Shown here: positions 45,758 through 52,167 of the stretch, one piece after another
Layout: each line of letters begins with the position of its first letter
How positions within the stretch are numbered: position 1 is the stretch's first letter
From: an uncultured bacterium
Lineage (GTDB): Bacteria > Planctomycetota > UBA1135 > GCA-002686595
DNA: 52,167 nucleotides
Direction of reading: 5' to 3'
NCBI GenBank assembly: GCA_938083085.1
Contig: CALLKX010000019.1
Span: 1 to 52,167 of the forward strand
The notes under the pieces: generated by a model
The model's input: the letters and a program-made list of their open reading frames with translations, nothing else
What the model was told of the DNA's origin: nothing
Database searches by the model: none
Program-made: the position numbers and the translations under genes

Positions 45758-45763
45758 ATGATA
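45758..45763 (-). promoter_or_regulatory. Candidate -10 element just upstream of coaD
   Basis: TATCAT on the minus strand within GGCTATCAT, 8 nt before ATG 45749; no clear -35. Confidence 0.45.
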
Positions 45764-46129
45764 GCCGACCCGGCCCATGCGGGCCGTCGCCAGCTCACGC
45801 GGGCCCCGTCGCCCCACCCTGGGTTCAGCCGAGCACCCACAGAGTTCCTGAAGGGCGCTGCCCGGTCCAGCAAGGTCCCGGCCTCGTCACCTCGGCCTCG
45901 CCCGACTCCAGGTTGGATCTCCAGGTCCCCTTTGGCTCCGCCCGGTCCCGATGGGCTCCACCAGGTCCCGGGTTCCCTTGCCAGGTCCTGGTGGCTCTCC
46001 CTGGGCTTGCTGGGTCCTTCCGGATGGTGGACCTCCCCGACCTTACCCTCCCGCCACCACGCTCTCCCTGCCGCCCTCGAGCTCGCGTGAGCCCGACACC
46101 GACTGTGCTCCCGCGCGATCCCTGGAGGG
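45764..46129. other. Gene-free divergent region with degenerate GGTCC-rich repeats
   Basis: About 365 nt between coaD and the ComEC-like gene. From roughly 45865 to 46020 the motif CCAGGTCC or CCGGTCCC recurs at irregular spacing, as in a decayed tandem array similar in flavour to the one at 18201-18319. No gene is supported, and the ComEC promoter is not obvious. Confidence 0.4.
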
Positions 46130-49100
46130 GTGGAACAGATCAGTGCACATCGTGACGACGACCGCGGCCGCTCGGGCAGCGTCCCGGCCGCCGCGCCAGG
46201 GCCACGCATCTCCGGGGGACCGGCGCCTGCGCTGCTCGCGGCGGGTGTCGCGTGCATCGGAGCCGTCGTCGGCTCCCTCTGCGCCGACGCCGGCCCGATC
46301 GACCTCGGGCTCCATCGCTCGCCAGGGACCCGCGCCGCGACGGGCGCCTGCGTGATGACGGCGCTGGCCCTCGCTTGGCTGGCTGCCCGCCCCCCGGACT
46401 CTCGACTCCGGGCCCCGCTGTTCCTCGTTGCCCTCGCCCTGCTCTGTGCAGGTCGCGCCGCCATCGCCCGCGGAGGGCCCATCTCTCCCGCTGGCCAACC
46501 GCTGATCGGCCACGTGCACGAGCTCCGTGGTCGTGCGAGCGGGGGTGGCGCCTCCGAGGCATGGACCATCGGCGGACAGCCGGGGCTGCTGGTCACGCCC
46601 CGGGGGGCCGTGGCTCCCGGGGACCTCGTCGCGGTGAGCCCAGAGGCGCGTCGGGCGGGCCGGGCGAGGAGCACCCACCGCCCCCGAGCTTCCCGCACGA
46701 GCAGCCTGCGCCCGCGCGCGGACGAGATCATCCGCGTCCCGAGCGCTCGATCAGCAGCCGAGGTCGCCTCGGCACGTGAGAGCGCGACCTCCTGGCTCCG
46801 CCGACTGCGGGGACGGGGAATCCGCGCCTGCCAGGCGCACCCGGACCCCACCTGCGGCGCCCTGCTCGCGGCCCTCGTCTTCGGAGAGCGTCGCGGGCTC
46901 TCACCGGAACTGACCGATCTGTTCACGCGCACGGGCACGCGGCATCTGCTGGCGCTCTCTGGCTTCCACGTCGGGCTGCTCGCCTTCCTCCTGGTCATAC
47001 CGCTCGCACGCGTCATCGCCGGCCTCTCTCGCCATGGCGCTGCGCTCAAGGGCAGCACCGCCCGGCCCGGGGCTGCGCTCCTGTCGGCGGCCATGATCGT
47101 CGCCTTCGTCCCCCTCTCGGGCGGCGGGGCGCCCGCGACCCGGGCCGCCATCGGGCTCGGCCTCGCCCTGCTCTCGCAGCGCCTCAAGCGCCGCCCATCC
47201 GCCCTCAACCTCATCGGCGTCGCAGCCCTCGCGGAGGTCGCCATGGACCCTCTCGCCCCGACCCGTGCGGGAACCCAGCTGTCCTACCTGGCGACCGCCG
47301 CCCTCGTCCTGGCCGCAGCCCCCCTGGCCAGAGCCCTCTCCGGGGAATCACGCGACGAGAGCGGCGGGCTCCGCTGGCTGAACCCCGTCGGGCCCACCGG
47401 CTGGCCGAGGCCACCGATCCTTGTCGCCCTCGTGGAACGCGGGCGATTGCTCTGCTATGGCGCGCTCGCCGCGGGCGCCGTCGCCTCCCTCGCGACCCTC
47501 CCCGTGGTCTGGAGCGTCTTCGGGGAGTGGAGCCCGGCGAGCCTTGTGGCCACGCCCGTCGCCACCCCTCCGGTCGCCCTCCTGGTGACGGCCGGCTGGC
47601 TCCGGCTCTTCCTCCCCCTCGAGGCGCTGGATCAGGTGGCGAGCTGGTCTGCCGGAGGGCTGATCACCTGGCTCCAGTGGATGGACCGCCTTCCTTGGAC
47701 ACCACTCCCGCTCCCCGAGCGCTCCCCGTGGCTCATCGTGCTCGCGAGCATCGCCCTCGGGCTCGCTGCTGGCCGGCCTCGCCACCACCTGAGCGGGCGA
47801 CTCGCGCGCCTCGGGGCCGCGGGCTTCGGCGTGCTCCTCCTCCCGTGGCCCGGGCCCGCCCTCGGGCCGGGCGCACCGGGACCGATCCCGCAGACCCTTG
47901 AGCTCCACGTCCTCGACGTGGGCAACGGCACCGCGGTCCTGGCGCGCGCCCCCGGCGCCCCCACATGGCTCTTCGACGCCGGCTCCCGGGACCGACTGGC
48001 CGTGGCCGACGAGGGCGTCGGCGCGCTCCTCCGAGCGCTGGATACGGGAGCGATCCGGGTCGGCGTCTCCCATGACCACGAGGATCACGCCGGCGCGATC
48101 CCCTGGGTCGTGGCCAGGTGGACTCCAGAGGAGCTCCACGCTCCCCTCGCCACAACGCCGGGCGGCGAGGCCCGCACCCGCGGGCACCCCCGCGGCGTCG
48201 TCTGGCTCGATAGCCATCTCGGTCGAAACCCTGGTTACGCCCGCGAAGGCGACCCGAACCCGGCCCTGCGCGTGGGAGCGATCTCGTCGGGCATGCCGGA
48301 CCCTAACGAGGGCTCGGCGATCTTCGACCTGCGCTGGCACCTGCAGACAGGACGCGCCGCCCGGGTGATCCTCTGCGGCGACGCCGAGGGACCTGGGCTG
48401 AGGGCCATCCTGGATGGCGGCGGAGAGCGCCCTTGGCTCGAACCCGGGCCGGTGGACGTCCTCCTGTTACCGCACCACGGCTCTCGCACGCGCCATCTCT
48501 CACGCCTCCTTGATCGAACCCAACCCGCGCTCGCGGTCGTCAGCGGGGACGTGCCGGCCTATGCGGACGAGCTGGAGCGACGCGGGATTCCTCTCCACGT
48601 CACGGGCCGTGACGGCCCGCTCCTGTGGCGCCCCACCGCCGGCCCCAGGGTCGTCCGCAGCCCCGCTCCCAGGAACTCCGGCAGCGAGCGTCACCGAACG
48701 AAAGTGAGGGCGTATACCGGGGCAGCAGCCGCGCCCATCCACGCGCTCAGCGACTCCATCGGAGGAGCCCTGCCCATGATCAAGCCCCTCGCCCTCACCC
48801 TGGCACTCACGGCGATCGCTGCCGCGGAATTCACCGCTGCGGAGCCCCTCGCCCCGGAATCCGCCGCCGCGGAATCTGCCGCCGCGGAATCTGCCGCCGC
48901 AGAACGCGCCAAAGAGCCCGCCGCCGAGCCCCTGACGAAGCACGCTTCGGATCACGGCCGCGAGGCCCCGGTGTACAGGCCGGCAACGGACGACGAGCCG
49001 GAGGAGAAGCAGCGCGCGGCGAAGCGTGTCCTCAAGCTGCGGGGAGGGAGCGTCCTCCGGGGTCCCACCCGAAGGGAGTCCACCGGAGCTTGGAGCGTCA

Positions 49101-50188
49101 AGGGGCCGGGCGGCTGGCGCAGCGTGCCGGCCAGCGCGGTGCTGGAGGCCGTCGAGGAACGCGTCGCGCTCGCCCGCCTCGAGGCCCTCCTCCGAGAGGG
49201 GTCCCGCACGCCCACGGAGCAGGTGGACGGCGCCCTCGAGCTGGGGCTCTTGCCCGAGGCCTGCGAGCTCTGCGACGAGCTCCTCGAGCGCCACCCCATC
49301 GACCTCGAGCTGCGGGGCGCCGCCGCCCGTGCGGGGCGATTTCTTGGGGGGCTGCCAGCCCGGGGGGACGAGGACGAGCTCCCCAGGCTGCTAGACCTCG
49401 GATCCAGTCCGTCGCGGCTCATGCGAGAGGCCGTGGTCGAACGGCTGATCACCGCCACGGACCGGGCGAGCCTCGCGCAGACTCTGCGCGCCGAGCTGCG
49501 CTCCCGGCGGCCGTCCCGGCGATCCTTCGCGGCCTTCGCCACCGGGAGGTTGTTCCCCCGCGAGGACCCGCGCCCGCTCCTGATCCACGCAGTCTATGAC
49601 CCATCGCCCCTGACCAGAGAGTCCGCGGCGCGGGCCATCTCCGACGTGGGCGCGTACGAGGTCGCAGGCCCGCTCATCCGCGCGCTGGAGTCGAGCAACG
49701 GTGCCCTCCGACTGAGGGCCGTCGAGGCCCTCGGCGCCAGCCGGGACGGCGCCTTCGTCGAGCCCCTGATGGGCCGCCTGTACACCCTGTCCGCGCAGTC
49801 CCGCTCCGGGTCAGGGTACCGCCCCCCTCGCTCCCACCTCTTCATCGGCACCCAGCGCGCCTACGTCCAGGACTTCGACGTGGAGGTCGCCCAGGGGTCC
49901 TCGGTCGCGGACCCTGTGGTCAACACCCTGGTCGAGGGCGTGGTGCTGGACGTCAGCGTCATCGGCGTCCAAGAGGTCCAGGTCCGCACCGAGCTCCGGT
50001 CTATCCGCGGCGCGCTCGGCCGCATCACCGGCCGCAAGCCCGGCTCCTCCAACAAGGCGTGGCGGTCGTGGTGGGAAGGCGAGGAGGCCGAGCGCTTCCG
50101 CCGCCCTCTCCCTGAAGAAGAAAACGCCCCGCCGTCCTCCCACGACGGGGCGCCCCGCCAACGCGAAGCCGCGAAGGCACCCCGCTAG
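46130..50188 (+). CDS. ComEC/Rec2-family DNA uptake protein, in one frame with a C-terminal secreted HEAT-repeat region
   Basis: A 1352-codon open frame. Residues 1-870 are ComEC/Rec2-like. Three N-terminal helices are followed by the competence domain with TRHLLALSGFHVGLLAFLL (about 270) and several more helices. A metallo-beta-lactamase-like domain then has LHVLDVGNGTAVLA (about 593), VSHDHEDHAGAIPW (about 646) and LLPHHGSRTRH (about 780). ComEC forms the inner-membrane channel for single-stranded DNA uptake. No stop codon separates this from a region with its own signal peptide at residue 883. Either the two are a real fusion or a stop was lost by mutation or sequencing error. The start is GTG 46130; the GGAGG before it is very close, so the start is uncertain. 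Confidence 0.8.
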   Translation: MEQISAHRDDDRGRSGSVPAAAPGPRISGGPAPALLAAGVACIGAVVGSLCADAGPIDLGLHRSPGTRAATGACVMTALALAWLAARPPDSRLRAPLFLVALALLCAGRAAIARGGPISPAGQPLIGHVHELRGRASGGGASEAWTIGGQPGLLVTPRGAVAPGDLVAVSPEARRAGRARSTHRPRASRTSSLRPRADEIIRVPSARSAAEVASARESATSWLRRLRGRGIRACQAHPDPTCGALLAALVFGERRGLSPELTDLFTRTGTRHLLALSGFHVGLLAFLLVIPLARVIAGLSRHGAALKGSTARPGAALLSAAMIVAFVPLSGGGAPATRAAIGLGLALLSQRLKRRPSALNLIGVAALAEVAMDPLAPTRAGTQLSYLATAALVLAAAPLARALSGESRDESGGLRWLNPVGPTGWPRPPILVALVERGRLLCYGALAAGAVASLATLPVVWSVFGEWSPASLVATPVATPPVALLVTAGWLRLFLPLEALDQVASWSAGGLITWLQWMDRLPWTPLPLPERSPWLIVLASIALGLAAGRPRHHLSGRLARLGAAGFGVLLLPWPGPALGPGAPGPIPQTLELHVLDVGNGTAVLARAPGAPTWLFDAGSRDRLAVADEGVGALLRALDTGAIRVGVSHDHEDHAGAIPWVVARWTPEELHAPLATTPGGEARTRGHPRGVVWLDSHLGRNPGYAREGDPNPALRVGAISSGMPDPNEGSAIFDLRWHLQTGRAARVILCGDAEGPGLRAILDGGGERPWLEPGPVDVLLLPHHGSRTRHLSRLLDRTQPALAVVSGDVPAYADELERRGIPLHVTGRDGPLLWRPTAGPRVVRSPAPRNSGSERHRTKVRAYTGAAAAPIHALSDSIGGALPMIKPLALTLALTAIAAAEFTAAEPLAPESAAAESAAAESAAAERAKEPAAEPLTKHASDHGREAPVYRPATDDEPEEKQRAAKRVLKLRGGSVLRGPTRRESTGAWSVKGPGGWRSVPASAVLEAVEERVALARLEALLREGSRTPTEQVDGALELGLLPEACELCDELLERHPIDLELRGAAARAGRFLGGLPARGDEDELPRLLDLGSSPSRLMREAVVERLITATDRASLAQTLRAELRSRRPSRRSFAAFATGRLFPREDPRPLLIHAVYDPSPLTRESAARAISDVGAYEVAGPLIRALESSNGALRLRAVEALGASRDGAFVEPLMGRLYTLSAQSRSGSGYRPPRSHLFIGTQRAYVQDFDVEVAQGSSVADPVVNTLVEGVVLDVSVIGVQEVQVRTELRSIRGALGRITGRKPGSSNKAWRSWWEGEEAERFRRPLPEEENAPPSSHDGAPRQREAAKAPR
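48761..48778 (+). promoter_or_regulatory. Internal Shine-Dalgarno and ATG for the HEAT-repeat protein
   Basis: GGAGGAG (48761-48767) is 8 nt before ATG 48776, which starts a textbook signal peptide. A TATACC hexamer at 48713-48718 could be a -10 element. This supports separate translation of the downstream protein. Confidence 0.6.
48776..50188 (+). CDS. Secreted HEAT-repeat protein, probably translated from its own internal start
   Basis: A 470-residue protein in the same frame as the ComEC-like sequence. Its signal peptide is MIKPLALTLALTAIAAAEF. An Ala/Glu/Ser repeat tract (28-42) and a charged region follow. Residues about 80-140 have KLRGGSVLRGPTRR and GWRSVPASAVLEAVEERVAL, resembling a small domain common before HEAT arrays in planctomycete proteins (my recollection). 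HEAT-like helices (about 262-335) include LTRESAARAISDVGAYEVAG and LRLRAVEALGASRDGAFVEP. The last 120 residues (SHLFIGTQRAYVQDFDVEVA onward) probably form a beta-rich domain ending near NKAWRSWWEGEEAE. A signal peptide makes little sense inside a fusion, so I favour independent translation. Its function is unknown. Confidence 0.65.
   Translation: MIKPLALTLALTAIAAAEFTAAEPLAPESAAAESAAAESAAAERAKEPAAEPLTKHASDHGREAPVYRPATDDEPEEKQRAAKRVLKLRGGSVLRGPTRRESTGAWSVKGPGGWRSVPASAVLEAVEERVALARLEALLREGSRTPTEQVDGALELGLLPEACELCDELLERHPIDLELRGAAARAGRFLGGLPARGDEDELPRLLDLGSSPSRLMREAVVERLITATDRASLAQTLRAELRSRRPSRRSFAAFATGRLFPREDPRPLLIHAVYDPSPLTRESAARAISDVGAYEVAGPLIRALESSNGALRLRAVEALGASRDGAFVEPLMGRLYTLSAQSRSGSGYRPPRSHLFIGTQRAYVQDFDVEVAQGSSVADPVVNTLVEGVVLDVSVIGVQEVQVRTELRSIRGALGRITGRKPGSSNKAWRSWWEGEEAERFRRPLPEEENAPPSSHDGAPRQREAAKAPR
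48857..48901 (+). repeat. In-frame 15-bp tandem repeat in the HEAT-repeat protein
   Basis: Three 15-base units (gaatcygccgccgcg) encode ESAAA-ESAAA-ESAAA just after the signal peptide, like the Ala/Glu/Ser linker in CoxB. Confidence 0.85.
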
Positions 50189-50340
50189 TCCCCTTGACCC
50201 GCGGGGTTGCACTGGCCCCGCTCGGAATCGGCAACGGGCTTTCGACGTGGAAACCGGCCTCCTACGAAGGGTAGGCTGCTCCCACCCCGTGAGTTCGGGA
50301 CGTCGATGAACAGGGATACAGAGACCAGGGCCGCGTAAGA

Positions 50341-51267
50341 ATGAAGATCCCGGCGCTACGCGTCCGCGACCTGCGCAAGCGGTATGGCTCGATGGAGGCC
50401 GTGAAAGGCGTGGACCTGACCGTCCTCCCGGGGCAGGTCTATGGGCTCCTGGGCCCGAACGGCTCTGGGAAGACCACCACCCTGTCCTGCGCCCTGGGGC
50501 TCCTCGCCCCCACCTCCGGGACGTGCGAGGTCCTGGGCGTCCCGTCGAAGGCGCTCCACCGCACCCGGGGCAAGGTGGGCTGCGTCTTCGACGTGCCCGC
50601 GCTCCTGAAGGGGCACACCATTGCCCAGAACCTCGCCTACCAGTCCAGACTCCGCGGCCACGCCGGCGGCCGGGACATGAAGGACGCCCTGCGACGCGTG
50701 GGCCTCGAGGGGTTCGAACGGCGCAGCGCCGGCGGCCTGTCGCTGGGCCAGGAGAAGCGCCTCGCGATCGCCGGGGCGATCATGGGGACGCCGGAGCTCG
50801 TCGTGCTCGATGAGCCCCTCTCCGGCCTCGACCCCATGGGCGTGCGCGGGATGCTCGAGCTCCTCGAAGAGCTCGTGGAGGGCGGCCAGACCCTCGTGCT
50901 CTCCAGCCACCGCCTGCACGAGATGCAGGAGATCCTCACCCACGCCGCGGTCATCCTCGACGGCGAGTTGATCCGCGAGGCGCCGCTCGACGCCTACCTC
51001 GGACAGAAGGACACCTGGACCGTCGCGGTGCGGGACGAGGACACCCTGCGCGCGTCCCTCGATGCGGGCTGGACCTTGAAGTCAGGCCCGGTTGGGGAGG
51101 GGACCCTCTTCCTCGAAGCCCCCGGAGCGGATCCCGAAGAGCTCCTCGCGCGGCTCGTGGGCTCCGGCGCCGGACTCCACCACTTCACCGCGGCCCGGAT
51201 GGGCCTGCAGGCTTCCTTCGAGGCCCTCGTCGAGGAGCGCCGCGCCGCGACAGGAGGCTCCCGATGA
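50341..51267 (+). CDS. ABC-2 type transporter ATP-binding protein
   Basis: A 308-residue ATPase of the single-domain ABC-2 class (CcmA-like). Walker A is GPNGSGKTT (38-46), the signature is LSLGQEKRLAIAGA, Walker B is LVVLDEPLSGLDP, and the switch His is in LSSHRLHEMQ. The C-terminal 90 residues form an accessory domain typical of these exporters. The substrate is not evident. It starts at ATG 50341 after a 152-nt gap in which a GGATACAGAG sequence is the only promoter-like element. It overlaps the permease gene by four bases (ATGA), so the two are coupled. Confidence 0.95.
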   Translation: MKIPALRVRDLRKRYGSMEAVKGVDLTVLPGQVYGLLGPNGSGKTTTLSCALGLLAPTSGTCEVLGVPSKALHRTRGKVGCVFDVPALLKGHTIAQNLAYQSRLRGHAGGRDMKDALRRVGLEGFERRSAGGLSLGQEKRLAIAGAIMGTPELVVLDEPLSGLDPMGVRGMLELLEELVEGGQTLVLSSHRLHEMQEILTHAAVILDGELIREAPLDAYLGQKDTWTVAVRDEDTLRASLDAGWTLKSGPVGEGTLFLEAPGADPEELLARLVGSGAGLHHFTAARMGLQASFEALVEERRAATGGSR

Positions 51268-52121
51268 GCGGCTCCCTCCGGGTCCTGCGCGCCGAGTTCA
51301 TGCGCATGCTCGCCTCCCGGGCGGCGTGGGTCGGCGCGCTCATGATCATCGCGGTCCCCGCGCTCCGCATCTGGGCCGCGTCCTTCGCCCAGCGGGCCAA
51401 GGAGATCCAGGCCATGGGGTCCGGGGAGACGGTCACTGGCCTGAGCGAGGGCACTGGCTGGGCCATGCTCGTGGGCGGCTGGCGCGCGGGGATGATGCTC
51501 GCCACCGCGCTCCTCCTCGTGCAAGGCGCCCGCTCCATCGCGGGAGACCGGGAGACCGGGGTCCTTCGGCTGGCCGTGACGCGCTCTGCCTCCAGATCCG
51601 GTGCCGTGGTCGGCCGGGCCCTGCTCGGGCCCATCCTGGTCGTGGGCATGGTGGCCCTCGCCGGGCTGACCGCGTTCCTCGCCACCACGGCCGCCGGCGG
51701 CGACTTCGGCGACCTGGTGGAGGACGACTACGCGATCTTCACCGCCGACGAGGTGATCGCTGAGCTTCGGCGCGCCCTGCTCGTCGGCTCCCTCGGGCTG
51801 ATGGCCATCCACGCCTTCGGGCTCCTCGTATCCAGCCTCGCCCGGGGCCCGGTCCTGGCCCTCGCAGGCTCGCTGGCAACCTTGCTCGTCTGGGACGTGT
51901 TCAAGGACGACTTCGGCGCGGCCAGCTGGTGGGTCTTCGCCACCCACGCCCCCACCTTCGCCGACGCCTCTGCCATGTTCGAAATGGTGAAGTTCGCCGG
52001 CGGGTACTCCGATGCAGGCCTCCCCCCCGCGATCCACAACATGGGGCTCGTCCTGGCGCCCCTCGAGGGGCTCACCTTCGTCCTGCTCGCTGCCCTGGCG
52101 GTGCGACGCCGGCCGCTCTGA
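51264..52121 (+). CDS. ABC-2 type transporter permease
   Basis: A 285-residue membrane protein with about six helices. It has the N-terminal RAEFMRMLASRAAWVGALMI, a large outer loop, then ARSIAGDRETGVLRLAVTRS, which is the classic ABC-2 motif before TM3. Further helices are GPILVVGMVALAGLTAFLAT, LLVGSLGLMAIHAFGLLVSS and PVLALAGSLATLLVWDVF. It partners with the preceding ATPase as a homodimeric exporter. Substrate candidates cannot be chosen from sequence. Its stop lies within a 14-bp tandem repeat. Confidence 0.92.
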   Translation: MSGSLRVLRAEFMRMLASRAAWVGALMIIAVPALRIWAASFAQRAKEIQAMGSGETVTGLSEGTGWAMLVGGWRAGMMLATALLLVQGARSIAGDRETGVLRLAVTRSASRSGAVVGRALLGPILVVGMVALAGLTAFLATTAAGGDFGDLVEDDYAIFTADEVIAELRRALLVGSLGLMAIHAFGLLVSSLARGPVLALAGSLATLLVWDVFKDDFGAASWWVFATHAPTFADASAMFEMVKFAGGYSDAGLPPAIHNMGLVLAPLEGLTFVLLAALAVRRRPL

Positions 52122-52153
52122 TCCGGCCGCTCTGATCCGGCCCGCTTCGATCC
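52111..52153 (+). repeat. 14-bp tandem repeat straddling the ABC-2 permease stop codon
   Basis: GGCCGCTCTGATCC occurs at 52111-52124 and 52125-52138, with a 15-base variant at 52139-52153. The first copy contains the TGA stop of the permease. The arrangement resembles the 17-bp array at the end of the oppF-like gene. Confidence 0.8.
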
Positions 52154-52167
52154 GGGCTCTCCCCCAT

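Noticed and set aside
45115..47244. 709-codon minus-strand open frame across coaD and the ComEC-like gene
   Set aside because: Ala/Arg/Pro/Ser-rich shadow sequence; it overlaps two genes with clear family motifs.

Overview
The window is very GC-rich bacterial DNA, with codon third positions mostly G or C and many long artefact ORFs on the non-coding strands. No tRNA, rRNA, CRISPR array, integrase or transposase was found. Several traits point to a marine-type planctomycete or close relative, although no marker gene settles this. They are: an alternative complex III whose B subunit has a displaced Tat-like signal; two subunit-III-like proteins around a subunit IV; a secreted beta-helix protein with a C-terminal domain I associate with planctomycete secretomes; and unusually enlarged oligopeptide permeases.

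Left block (1-17825, all minus strand): a respiratory island. In transcription order it holds a RegB/PrrB-like redox kinase and RegA/PrrA-like regulator, then alternative complex III (ActA, ActB, ActC, an ActD-ActE fusion, ActF), a small one-helix protein, a SCO-type copper chaperone, and an A2-type caa3 cytochrome c oxidase (CoxB with fused cytochrome c, CoxA, CoxC, CoxD, and a second CoxC-like protein cut by the window edge). Quinol electrons would pass through ActB/ActC to the ActA and ActE hemes, then to the cytochrome c domain and CuA of CoxB, then to oxygen. The kinase pair is well placed to tune this by quinone redox state.

Middle block (18183-35304): two complete oligopeptide/dipeptide ABC operons in divergent orientation, minus strand 25943-18295 and plus strand 28400-35052. 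Each has the order binding protein, B permease, C permease, D ATPase, F ATPase, with almost every junction overlapping. A serine hydrolase lipoprotein and a SnoaL-like exported protein lie between them. Three of the four permeases carry large extra domains between TM1 and the conserved core, which I regard as the most unusual feature here. A strong intrinsic terminator closes the plus-strand operon.

Right block (35557-52167): a lipid kinase with a CrcB fluoride channel; a modABC molybdate operon with a Gly-Gly-Pro linker in ModC; a secreted beta-helix protein; a decayed secreted gene (pseudogene); housekeeping genes ychF, ridA-like and coaD; a ComEC-like gene that runs in frame into a secreted HEAT-repeat protein; and an ABC-2 type exporter pair.

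Three themes recur. Short in-frame tandem repeats sit in linkers and tails of at least six proteins, and two tandem arrays straddle stop codons. Four transcription units (crcB, modA, ychF, coaD) have a TATNNT hexamer ending only 8-10 nt before ATG, suggesting leaderless or near-leaderless mRNAs. His/Asp-rich tails occur on four respiratory subunits.
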